Positions 15,786 through 23,312 of a stretch of DNA of 45,551 bases are shown here, piece by piece (the first letter of the stretch is position 1; each line of letters starts with the position of its first letter). The DNA comes from Sulfuricellaceae bacterium (GTDB taxonomy: Bacteria > Pseudomonadota > Gammaproteobacteria > Burkholderiales > Sulfuricellaceae). A program made the position numbers and the translations under genes. Under the pieces are notes generated by a model. The model was given only the letters and a program-made list of their open reading frames with translations. It did no database searches and was not told the origin of the DNA. The stretch spans positions 1 through 45,551 of the forward strand of contig JAUYFQ010000083.1 in the NCBI GenBank assembly GCA_030690895.1. Direction: 5' to 3'.

Positions 15786-18551
15786 TTAGTGCGCCTGTTC
15801 CCAGTTGTCACCTTCCCCGACTTCCGCGATGAGCGGTACGGCCAGTTCCGCAACACCTGCCATCAGGCGGGGCAGCGCTTTTTTAACGGCGGCCAACTCG
15901 GCCTGTGGTACTTCCAGCACCAGTTCGTCATGCACCTGCATGATCAGCAGGGATTTCATGTTTTCCCTTTTCAGCCAGTCATGCACGGCAATCATCGCGA
16001 GCTTGATGAGGTCGGCTGCCGTGCCTTGCATCGGGGCGTTAATCGCGGCGCGTTCCGCGCCTTGTCGGCGCTGGCCATTGCTGGCGTTGATTTCTGGCAG
16101 CCACAGGCGGCGTCCGAACACGGTTTCTACATAACCCTGCTGCCGGGCGAGTTCGCGGGTTCGCTGCATGTAATCCGCCACGCCAGGGTAGCGGGCAAAA
16201 TATCGATCCATATAAGACTGCGCTGCGCTGCGCTCGACGCCCAATTGGCTGGCTAAGCCATAGACGGACATGCCATAAATCAGGCCGAAATTGATCACCT
16301 TGGCATAGCGCCGTTGCTCGGGGCTGACTTCCAGCGGCGTGCAGGCGAAGACTTCGGCTGCGGTGGCGCGGTGGATGTCCTCTCCAGCGGCAAAGGCGCG
16401 CAATAGTCCGGCATCGCCTGAGAGATGCGCCATGATGCGCAGCTCGATTTGCGAGTAGTCGGCCGAAACGATGCGGCTGCCCGCAGGCGCGATGAACGCG
16501 GTGCGGATCCGTCGTCCCTCCTCGCTGCGCACCGGGATGTTCTGCAAGTTGGGATCAGAGGATGCCAGCCGTCCGGTGACAGCGACAGCCTGGTTGTAGC
16601 TGGTGTGTACCCGGCCGGTTTGCGGGTTGACCATGCGTGGCAACTTGTCGGTGTAAGTGGATTTGAGTTTTGCCAGTCCGCGGTGTTCCAGCAGAATTTT
16701 CGGTAAAGGGTAATCCAGCGCCAGTTGCTGGAGCACATCCTCGTCCGTGGATGGCACGCCGCCAGGCGTCTTTTTCTTGATCGGCAGGCCGAGTTGTCCG
16801 AACAGAATTTCCTGGATCTGCTTGGGCGAATTGAGGTTGAACGGTTGTCCTGCCAGTTCAAATGCCTGCCGCTCCAGTGTCAGCAGAGTTTCGCCCAGCA
16901 TCTGACTTTGTCGGGACAGACGTTCGCTGTCGATCAGCACGCCGTTACGTTCCACGTGAAACAGCACGCCGGAAACCGGCAGTTCGATATTCCGATAAAT
17001 GTAGGCCAGCTTCTTGTCGCCTTCGATCTGAGGGTGCAGGGTGCGGTGCAGTTGCAGCGTGATGTCGGCGTCCTCGGCCGCATAGCGAGTGGCGGTATCG
17101 AGGTCGACATCGCCGAAACCGATCTGCTTCGCGCCCTTGCCGACGACTTCGATGTAAGGAATTGTTTTGACCCCGAGATGCCGCGCAGCCAGCGAATCCA
17201 TGTCGTGGGTCTTGTGGCTTTCCAGTACGTAGGATTGCAGCAGGGTGTCGTCCGCGATGCCCTGAAGTCTGATCCCGTGATTAGCGAAAATATGGCGGTC
17301 GTATTTCAGGTTCTGCCCGAGCTTGGCCTTGTCCGGGTTTTCCAGCCAGGGCTTGAGGCGAGCAAGAACACTTGCCATGTCGAGCTGTTCGGGTGCGCCG
17401 GCATAGCGATGATCCAGCGGAATATAGGCGGCTTCGTGGGGTTCGATGGCGAAAGAAATGCCGACGAGTCGCGCCTGCATAGAATCCAGCCCGGTGGTTT
17501 CGGTGTCCAGGCTGACGAGTTTGGCGGCATCCAGCCGGGCGATCCAGTGATCCAGTTGCTCGAAACTCACTACGGTTTCATAACGGACAACGGGCGGTGG
17601 TGTCACGGGTGCGCTTCCCTCTCCCCAACCCTCTCCCCCCGGGAGAGGGGGCGATGGTAGAGGGCGACTGGATTCACTTGGGGGCAATGGTGAGAGGCGA
17701 TTGTTTTGACTGCCCAGTTCGCGCAACCAGGTTCGAAATTCCAGACGCTCATAAAGTGCCGCCAGGCGGGCGTCGTCCTGCGGCTGGGGATGCAGTTGAT
17801 CCAGGGCAAGGGGCAGCGGTACGTCGCAGCGTATGGTAATCAGTTCGCGTGCGACCGGAAGCCAGTCGAGCGCGCGCCGCAGATTCTCGCCCACCACGCC
17901 GCCGATTTCCCCCGCATGGGCCACCAGATTGTCCAGTGTCTGATATTGCGACAGCCATTTGACAGCAGTTTTCGGGCCGACCTTCTCCACGCCGGGAACA
18001 TTGTCTACCGTGTCGCCGATCAGGGTCAGATAATCCACGATGCGCTCGGGCGGGATGCCGAATTTTTCCGTCACGCCGCCGGGGTCCAGCTTTTCGTTGC
18101 TCATGGTGTTGATCAGGCTGACCTGCTCGTCCACCAGCTGCGCCATGTCCTTGTCGCCGGTTGAAATGACGGTGCGCATCCCATTCCGGGAGGCGATCTG
18201 CGCCAGTGTACCGATGACGTCGTCGGCCTCCACACCCTCAACTGCCAGCATCGGCCAGCCCAGGGCGCGAATGCAGTCGTGCAGCGGCTCGATCTGCGCC
18301 GCCAGGTCAGGTGGTATGGGGGGTCGGTGTCCCTTGTAATCAGGGTAGATGTCGTCGCGAAAGGTCTTGCCTTTTGCATCGAAAACGCAGACGCTATACT
18401 CGGATTCAATGTCCTGATGCAGGCGGCGCAGCATGTTGAGTACGCCATAAATGGCGCCGGTGGGCTCGTTATGCCGGTTGCGCAAATCGGGCAGGGCGTG
18501 AAAGGCGCGGTAGAGGTAAGAAGATGCGTCGACCAGCAGCAATGTTTTCAT
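15786..18551 (-). CDS. polA: DNA polymerase I
   Basis: 921 residues from ATG at 18549-18551 (MKTLLLVDASSYLYRAFHAL); the frame is open 104 codons further upstream, but that part lies inside the divergent gene and has no homology. Domains: 5'-3' nuclease about 1-280, with GDKDMAQLV and the helix-hairpin-helix TVDNVPGVEKVGPKTA; 3'-5' exonuclease from about 325 with the proofreading acids in SLDTETTGLD (D349, E351), so proofreading seems active; polymerase with VSADYSQIELRIMAHLSGD and QVHDELVLEV. Residues about 282-318 are a Pro/Ser/Gly-rich insert made by a repeat element in the linker between the two nuclease domains. The ATG has no visible Shine-Dalgarno. Confidence 0.97.
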   Translation of the reverse strand: MKTLLLVDASSYLYRAFHALPDLRNRHNEPTGAIYGVLNMLRRLHQDIESEYSVCVFDAKGKTFRDDIYPDYKGHRPPIPPDLAAQIEPLHDCIRALGWPMLAVEGVEADDVIGTLAQIASRNGMRTVISTGDKDMAQLVDEQVSLINTMSNEKLDPGGVTEKFGIPPERIVDYLTLIGDTVDNVPGVEKVGPKTAVKWLSQYQTLDNLVAHAGEIGGVVGENLRRALDWLPVARELITIRCDVPLPLALDQLHPQPQDDARLAALYERLEFRTWLRELGSQNNRLSPLPPSESSRPLPSPPLPGGEGWGEGSAPVTPPPVVRYETVVSFEQLDHWIARLDAAKLVSLDTETTGLDSMQARLVGISFAIEPHEAAYIPLDHRYAGAPEQLDMASVLARLKPWLENPDKAKLGQNLKYDRHIFANHGIRLQGIADDTLLQSYVLESHKTHDMDSLAARHLGVKTIPYIEVVGKGAKQIGFGDVDLDTATRYAAEDADITLQLHRTLHPQIEGDKKLAYIYRNIELPVSGVLFHVERNGVLIDSERLSRQSQMLGETLLTLERQAFELAGQPFNLNSPKQIQEILFGQLGLPIKKKTPGGVPSTDEDVLQQLALDYPLPKILLEHRGLAKLKSTYTDKLPRMVNPQTGRVHTSYNQAVAVTGRLASSDPNLQNIPVRSEEGRRIRTAFIAPAGSRIVSADYSQIELRIMAHLSGDAGLLRAFAAGEDIHRATAAEVFACTPLEVSPEQRRYAKVINFGLIYGMSVYGLASQLGVERSAAQSYMDRYFARYPGVADYMQRTRELARQQGYVETVFGRRLWLPEINASNGQRRQGAERAAINAPMQGTAADLIKLAMIAVHDWLKRENMKSLLIMQVHDELVLEVPQAELAAVKKALPRLMAGVAELAVPLIAEVGEGDNWEQAH
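17606..17712. repeat. Palindromic striped element, copy 2, in frame within polA
   Basis: Plus strand reads ccctctccccaaccctctcc, then gggagagggggcgatggtag, then a second half-copy gggggcaatggtgagaggcg ending near 17712. It is translated from the minus strand as LSPLPPSES...PLPSPPLPGGEGWGEG. The final 33 bases (17680-17712) match 32230-32262 upstream of nadD with four mismatches. The reading frame of polA is preserved through it. Confidence 0.9.
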
Positions 18552-18566
18552 AGAAGGGGAAGCACC

Positions 18567-19295
18567 ATGAGAGCAGAAGAAAAAATACCCAAACCCCTTG
18601 ATCCGGATATCCTGACACTCGGTTATTCGGCGCGGGAATCGTGGCGGGTGTTCGAGATTATGGCAGAGTTCGTGGAATCCACCGAACGCCTGAGCCATAT
18701 TCGCCCGGCGGTGAGCGTGTTCGGCAGCGCGCGTACGCCACCGGATCATCCCTATTACAAGTTGACCGAGGAAATTTCCCGGAAGCTTTCCGATGCTGGG
18801 TTTTCGGTGATTTCCGGCGGCGGCCCCGGCATCATGGAGGCTGCCAACAAGGGCGCCTTTCACGGCGCCTCACCCAGCGTGGGCCTGAATATCCAGTTGC
18901 CGCACGAACAGCACAACAACCCCTACCAGGACATCAGCCAGACCTTCCGCCATTTTTTCGCCCGCAAGGTGATGTTCGTCAAGTTTGCCAGCGCCTATGT
19001 CGTGATGCCGGGTGGCTTCGGCACCATGGATGAACTGATGGAAGCATTGACCTTGGTGCAAACTGGCAAGACGCGCAGAATGCCGATCATTCTGGTACAC
19101 GAACCATTCTGGCGCGACCTGGTGAGCTGGTTCCGCAATACGCTGGTGCAGGAAGGCATGATCAACCCGGAAGATATGGACCTGATCCAGGTGATCAACG
19201 AGCCGGACCAGGTGGTCGAAGCCATCTTCAAGCATTACGAAACACATGGTTTCGAGCCGACCGTGATGGAAAGGGAAATCCAGTTGCGTTTGTAG
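18567..19295 (+). CDS. LOG family protein (TIGR00730)
   Basis: 242-residue protein of the LOG/lysine-decarboxylase-like fold. The diagnostic motifs are GGGPGIMEAANKGAF and MPGGFGTMDELMEALTL (PGGxGTxxE). Family members act as cytokinin riboside 5'-monophosphate phosphoribohydrolases or related nucleotide N-glycosidases; the substrate here is unknown. ATG at 18567 is preceded by agaagggga (18552-18560), a good Shine-Dalgarno. It is head to head with polA, with only 15 bases between the two start codons. Confidence 0.93.
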   Translation: MRAEEKIPKPLDPDILTLGYSARESWRVFEIMAEFVESTERLSHIRPAVSVFGSARTPPDHPYYKLTEEISRKLSDAGFSVISGGGPGIMEAANKGAFHGASPSVGLNIQLPHEQHNNPYQDISQTFRHFFARKVMFVKFASAYVVMPGGFGTMDELMEALTLVQTGKTRRMPIILVHEPFWRDLVSWFRNTLVQEGMINPEDMDLIQVINEPDQVVEAIFKHYETHGFEPTVMEREIQLRL

Positions 19296-19318
19296 GGTAA
19301 CGAATACCTTTCAGGCGT

Positions 19319-19324
19319 TATAAT
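19319..19324 (+). promoter_or_regulatory. Candidate -10 for DUF2782-thrB transcript
   Basis: A perfect TATAAT lies 31 bases upstream of the DUF2782 start, in the short gap after the LOG gene. No convincing -35 hexamer is found at the expected spacing, so this is only a candidate. Confidence 0.4.
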
Positions 19325-19354
19325 CCGGTTTCAAATTTTCTCGCAGGAATTCCG

Positions 19355-19696
19355 ATGCGTCGTTTATTGCCATTCTTGATGCTATGCGCCACATCGGCGC
19401 TGGCAGCCCCCGCCGCAAATGCGCCCGCTGATTTGCAACCCTTGCCGGAGCCCCCTGCGCCGCCGCCGGGCTACGAGCCTGATCCAGCCCTGGAGCCGCA
19501 AGTCACGATTCTGAAGCGCGGCGAGGACAATGTTGAAGAATTCCGCGTGCGTGGAAAGCTATACATGATCAAGGTTACGCCGCCCCACGGCGTGCCCTAC
19601 TATCTGGTCGATGATCGGGGCACGGGTGAATTCATCCGTCAGGGCGAAGTCAGTCCGCGCCTCATGGTGCCGATGTGGATTCTCAAGACCTTCTAA
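19355..19696 (+). CDS. DUF2782 small exported protein
   Basis: 113 residues with an N-terminal signal-like segment ([20 protein letters not shown]), a proline-rich stretch ([18 protein letters not shown]) and a compact domain with [20 protein letters not shown] and [12 protein letters not shown]. This matches the DUF2782 family, known mostly from beta- and gammaproteobacteria; function is unknown. It commonly precedes thrB or polA, as here, and the thrB start is 16 bases downstream. Confidence 0.88.
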   Translation: MRRLLPFLMLCATSALAAPAANAPADLQPLPEPPAPPPGYEPDPALEPQVTILKRGEDNVEEFRVRGKLYMIKVTPPHGVPYYLVDDRGTGEFIRQGEVSPRLMVPMWILKTF

Positions 19697-19712
19697 GTTA
19701 AGAAGTACCCAT

Positions 19713-20666
19713 ATGTCCGTTTTTACCACCGTCACCCACGAACAACTCGAAGACTGGCTCAAAGGCTACGCGCTGGGCGCGTTGCAGGATCTGCAAGGCA
19801 TTTCCGCCGGAATCGAGAACACCAATTATTTCGTCACCACCAGCCATGGGCGCTATGTCCTGACGCTGTTCGAGAAGCTCAAGGCAGACGAACTGCCCTA
19901 CTTCATCAACATGATGGCGCACCTGGCGCACCACGGCATACCCTGTCCGGCGCCGGTAGCGAATCTGGAAAATGGCTATCTGGGGCAACTCAACGGCAAG
20001 CCCGCCTGCATCGTTAGTCGGCTGGAAGGCGCATCGCTGGATGCAACCACCCCGGATCATTGCGCCAAAATGGGCGAAATGCTCGCGGCCATGCATCTCG
20101 CGGGCAAGACTTACCCGGCGCAGATGCCCAATCCGCGCGGCCCGCACTGGTGGCAGACGACGGCGACCCAGGTCAGCCCTTTTCTGGGAGCAGAAGAGCA
20201 GGCGATGTTGAGCGAAGAGCTGCGTTTCCAATCGCTCTACCGTTTCGAGGATCTGCCTCGCGGCATCATTCATGCCGACATGTTCCGCGATAACGTGCTG
20301 TTCAAGGATGAGCGCATCGGCGGGCTGATCGACTTCTACTTTGCCTGCAACGATGTCTGGCTCTACGACTTGGCTATCACGGTCAACGACTGGTGCGTCA
20401 ACGCAGCGGACGGCACGCTCGACCGTGAACGCATGTCGGCCATGCTGGCCGCCTATCACGCCACCCGCCCCCTGAGCGCCATCGAGCGCGGCGCCTGGCC
20501 AGTCATGCTGCGCGCCGCCGCCTTGCGGTTCTGGCTCTCCCGTTTGTATGACCTGCACTTTCCGCGCGCTGGCGAAATGACCTTTGCCAAGGATCCCAAG
20601 CATTTCCGGCGGATTCTTCAGCACAACATTGCTCACCACGACGAATTTCAGCAGCTGTGGGTATGA
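19713..20666 (+). CDS. thrB: Homoserine kinase, type II (APH fold)
   Basis: 317-residue ATP-dependent kinase forming O-phosphohomoserine in threonine biosynthesis. It is the aminoglycoside-phosphotransferase-like type, not the GHMP type: it has [20 protein letters not shown] near the start, the Brenner motif [14 protein letters not shown] and the metal site [15 protein letters not shown] at 19713 ([16 protein letters not shown]) gives the normal family start. An in-frame extension to 19611 would overlap DUF2782. The stop overlaps the next start (ATGA). Confidence 0.96.
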   Translation: MSVFTTVTHEQLEDWLKGYALGALQDLQGISAGIENTNYFVTTSHGRYVLTLFEKLKADELPYFINMMAHLAHHGIPCPAPVANLENGYLGQLNGKPACIVSRLEGASLDATTPDHCAKMGEMLAAMHLAGKTYPAQMPNPRGPHWWQTTATQVSPFLGAEEQAMLSEELRFQSLYRFEDLPRGIIHADMFRDNVLFKDERIGGLIDFYFACNDVWLYDLAITVNDWCVNAADGTLDRERMSAMLAAYHATRPLSAIERGAWPVMLRAAALRFWLSRLYDLHFPRAGEMTFAKDPKHFRRILQHNIAHHDEFQQLWV

Positions 20667-21412
20667 GTGATGTAGCCGCACCGCACGTGCAACCTCGTCA
20701 GGTTGGCATCGCGCAAGGCTGGCGCTGGATTTCTGCCGGGTTCGGCCTGTTTGGACGAAACCCGCTGATCTGGATCGTCTTCCTGATGACCTACCTGGTG
20801 CTGGAACTGGTGCTGGCGCTGTTCGTCCCTGCCATCGGCATGGTCGCGGCCGCCGTGCTCGACCCCGTGTTGATCGCTGGTTTCATGGCCGGTGCGCGTG
20901 CGCTGGAACTGGATGAGGAGCTCGAAATCGGCCACCTCTTTGCCGGATTTCGCAGCCACTTCAAACAATTGGCCGCCGTTGGCGGATTTTATCTGTCTGG
21001 AAAAATCGCCCTCGTCCTCTTGGCGACGGGTCTTGCAACCGTCATTTATGGTCCCTTGCCTGAGCTGGATTTGACGACGCTGGACGCCACCGACCCCGCC
21101 CTGCTGCCCGTGATTCAGCAATACATGATGGTGGGCGTGCTAATCATGGCGATGCTGGTTCCCCTGCTGATGGCCTACTGGTTCGCCCCGGCGCTCGTCC
21201 TGTTCGACAACCTGCCCGCGCTGGAAGCCATGAAACTAAGTTTTTCCGCCTGTCTGAAAAATGTACTGCCGTTCACGCTGTATGGCGCGGTGAGCATCAT
21301 CCTGTTTGTGCTCGGCGCCATCCCCTTTGCACTCGGCTTGCTCGCCGTGATCCCGGTTCTGTTTGCGACTTCGATTTATGCGGCTTATCGGGATATTTTT
21401 GTGGAGGTTTGA
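20663..21412 (+). CDS. BPSS1780-type integral membrane protein
   Basis: 249-residue membrane protein with about six hydrophobic segments (for example [39 protein letters not shown] and [20 protein letters not shown]). The N-terminal [20 protein letters not shown] is characteristic of the BPSS1780 family, which often follows thrB in betaproteobacteria. Function is unknown. ATG at 20663 overlaps the thrB stop (ATGA), indicating coupled translation. A GTG two codons upstream is an alternative. Confidence 0.9.
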   Translation: MSDVAAPHVQPRQVGIAQGWRWISAGFGLFGRNPLIWIVFLMTYLVLELVLALFVPAIGMVAAAVLDPVLIAGFMAGARALELDEELEIGHLFAGFRSHFKQLAAVGGFYLSGKIALVLLATGLATVIYGPLPELDLTTLDATDPALLPVIQQYMMVGVLIMAMLVPLLMAYWFAPALVLFDNLPALEAMKLSFSACLKNVLPFTLYGAVSIILFVLGAIPFALGLLAVIPVLFATSIYAAYRDIFVEV

Positions 21413-21447
21413 TGGGCATGGATAATGGCGCGGTCAATCGCATTGAC

Positions 21448-21471
21448 ATGGTAATGCGACCGCATTACCAT
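21448..21471. promoter_or_regulatory. Palindromic operator of the prlF-yhaV pair
   Basis: Perfect inverted repeat atggtaatgcg-ac-cgcattaccat with 11-bp arms, 35 bases upstream of the antitoxin start. Further GCATT half-sites occur at 21440-21444 and 21483-21488. This is the expected arrangement for autorepression by the toxin-antitoxin complex; binding itself is inferred. Confidence 0.75.
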
Positions 21472-21506
21472 TGATCGCGTCCCGCATTAAATACTGGAGC
21501 GCATCC

Positions 21507-21836
21507 ATGGCCGTCACCCTCGAAGTTGAATCCACGCTGACAGACCGCTATCAAACCACTGTGCCGGAAACGGTTCGCCGTGCGCTCAGGCTTGGCAAGC
21601 GCGACAAGATCCATTACTCCATTCGCCCCGATGGCGAAATCGTGCTTACGCGCGCGGTTTCAGCCGAGCACGGAGACCCGGTTCTTGGGTTGTTCCTGGG
21701 TTTTCTGGCTCGTGATATTGCCAGCCATCCAGAGCAAATCCAGGCGGTTGACGGCGGGTTGGCGCAACATATTCAGTCGCTGGTCGGCTCTGTCGAGGTT
21801 GATCTCGATATGCCGTTATCGGCAGATGATGAATGA
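21507..21836 (+). CDS. prlF: Type II antitoxin, PrlF (SohA) family
   Basis: 109-residue AbrB/SpoVT-like DNA-binding antitoxin. The swapped-hairpin domain is visible as ESTLTDRYQTTVPETVRRAL followed by DKIHYSIRPDGEIVLTR. ATG at 21507 (MAVTLEVEST) is preferred over an in-frame start at 21471 that lies inside the operator palindrome. It neutralises YhaV, encoded immediately downstream with a 4-base ATGA overlap, and should repress the operon through the palindrome at 21448-21471. Confidence 0.93.
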   Translation: MAVTLEVESTLTDRYQTTVPETVRRALRLGKRDKIHYSIRPDGEIVLTRAVSAEHGDPVLGLFLGFLARDIASHPEQIQAVDGGLAQHIQSLVGSVEVDLDMPLSADDE

Positions 21837-22333
21837 GCGCAGCCAAGTCCGCTCCCCTGATGATCAATGGCTGGACGCTTTTTGCTCATCCCCTGTTCCT
21901 GGATCAACTTGATGTGCTGACCCGGCAGGTCGAGGCCTTTGCGCGGCAAGATCCTGCCGGCTTCTCCAAAAAGAATGCGGCAAAACGACTGGCCGCTATT
22001 GCCAGGCTGGTGTTCGAGGTGATTCCGCAAGACCCATTACGGCCTGAATACCGACAGGGCAATATGCTGGGAGAGGAACACAAGCACTGGTTCCGTGCCA
22101 AATTCTTTCAGCAATACCGGCTATTTTTTCGCTATCACGCCCCAAGCAAGGTGATCGTCTATGCGTGGGTGAACGACGAGGATAGCAAACGAGCCTATGA
22201 AGGCAGAGATGACGCTTACCGGGTATTTCGGAAAATGCTGGAGAGTAGCCATCCGCCCGATGACTGGGCGCAACTATTGTGTGAGGTTCGTGCCGATTCG
22301 AGGTGTTTAGGCAATAAGGAAGGGGCGTGCTAA
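21833..22333 (+). CDS. yhaV: Type II toxin, YhaV family RNase
   Basis: 166-residue RelE-superfamily ribonuclease toxin. Family features are NGWTLFAHPLFLDQLDVL at the start, HKHWFRAKFFQQYRLFFRYH in the middle and the conserved YAWVNDEDSKRAYEGRDDAY segment. No truncation is evident, so the module looks intact. It ends immediately against the stop codon of the convergent rlmJ (22333/22334, no gap). The short intergenic operator, overlap and small size point to a horizontally acquired cassette. Confidence 0.93.
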   Translation: MSAAKSAPLMINGWTLFAHPLFLDQLDVLTRQVEAFARQDPAGFSKKNAAKRLAAIARLVFEVIPQDPLRPEYRQGNMLGEEHKHWFRAKFFQQYRLFFRYHAPSKVIVYAWVNDEDSKRAYEGRDDAYRVFRKMLESSHPPDDWAQLLCEVRADSRCLGNKEGAC

Positions 22334-23209
22334 TTACCTCATTTCCTGCTCCAGAATAAACCCCGCTCCGCTATCCTGCCCCAGCACCTTCACCAGGTAG
22401 GGCATGATTTCCGTGAGGGTTTTGTGCAGGGTCCACGGCGGGTTGATGATGAACATGCCGCTGCCGTGCATACCGATTCCATCGTATGAGGGGGTGTGGA
22501 CGGTGAGGGCGACATGCAGCCAGTTTTCGGCGGGCAGGCGTTTGAGTTTTTCGGGTAATTGCCGGGCTTCCTGGCGGGAAAGCTGGGGATACCAGATGGC
22601 GTAGGTTCCGGAGGGGAAGCGAGTCAGACCCTCTTTTAACGCAGCAATCACATTCGAATAGTCATCGCGGGTTTCATAAGACGGATCGATCAACACCAGC
22701 GCGCGGCGCGGCGGCGGAGGGAGTAGCGCCTTGAGCGCGTCGAAACCGTTAGTGGTCGTGATGCTTACACGGTGTGCGTGGCCGGTTTCATGGCTCGCGA
22801 AGCCGGTTTTATCATTAAAGTTTTCATGCAAAATTTTGCTGTCGCTGCTGTGCAGTTCAAACAGGCGCAAGCGGTCTTGTGGGCGCAGGGTCTGCAATGC
22901 CAGCCAGGGAGAGCCGGGGTAAAAGAGCAGTTTCCCGTTCGGGTTGACGGCGCGCACCAGATCGACGTATTCAGCCAGTTCTGGAGGCAAGTCCTGCCGA
23001 CCCCACAGCTTGCCGATACCGCTTTCATATTCTTTCAACTGGGTTGCATAGCCTGAATTCAGCGAATAAAGACCCGCTCCAGCATGGGTGTCGATGACCC
23101 AGTAGGGTTTTTCTTTTTGTCCCAGATATTGGCTGGCCTGGATCAGCAGCAGGTGTTTCAACACGTCGGCGTGGTTGCCGGCGTGGAAGGCGTGGCGGTA
23201 GCTCAGCAT
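22334..23209 (-). CDS. rlmJ: 23S rRNA m6A2030 methyltransferase RlmJ
   Basis: 291-residue SAM-dependent methyltransferase that modifies A2030 of 23S rRNA. Start at 23207-23209 (MLSYRHAFHAGNHADVLKHL) with AAGGA at good spacing; a longer open frame runs upstream into a repeat. SAM binding is indicated by YWVIDTHAGAGLYSL. The catalytic motif IV reads IDPSYE where E. coli RlmJ has DPPY; S in place of the second P is seen in some relatives and probably tolerated. It lies between yhaV (convergent) and uvrD (same strand, upstream). Confidence 0.94.
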   Translation of the reverse strand: MLSYRHAFHAGNHADVLKHLLLIQASQYLGQKEKPYWVIDTHAGAGLYSLNSGYATQLKEYESGIGKLWGRQDLPPELAEYVDLVRAVNPNGKLLFYPGSPWLALQTLRPQDRLRLFELHSSDSKILHENFNDKTGFASHETGHAHRVSITTTNGFDALKALLPPPPRRALVLIDPSYETRDDYSNVIAALKEGLTRFPSGTYAIWYPQLSRQEARQLPEKLKRLPAENWLHVALTVHTPSYDGIGMHGSGMFIINPPWTLHKTLTEIMPYLVKVLGQDSGAGFILEQEMR

Positions 23210-23241
23210 GATATTTTCCTTGAGAGGCAGGAGCTTGAATA

Positions 23242-23309
23242 GGTGATGAGTGATAAGTAATGGGGAATGGGTGATGTCCCCCGTCACTCATCGCCCATTA
23301 CTCATCCCC
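23242..23309. repeat. GATGAGTGAT-type palindromic repeat, copy 1
   Basis: The sequence gatgagtgataagtaatggg (23245-23264) is answered by cactcatcgcccattactca (23285-23304), an imperfect inverted repeat forming a long hairpin in the rlmJ-uvrD gap. A related copy is at 42117-42183. It is different from the CCCTCTC elements in sequence. Confidence 0.8.
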
Positions 23310-23312
23310 AAT

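Noticed and set aside
16725-17660. 311-codon plus-strand frame inside polA
   Set aside because: Antisense shadow; its end runs into a repeat element.
18552-18863. 104-residue N-terminal extension of PolA
   Set aside because: Lies inside the LOG gene and has no polymerase homology; the standard start at 18551 fits the family.
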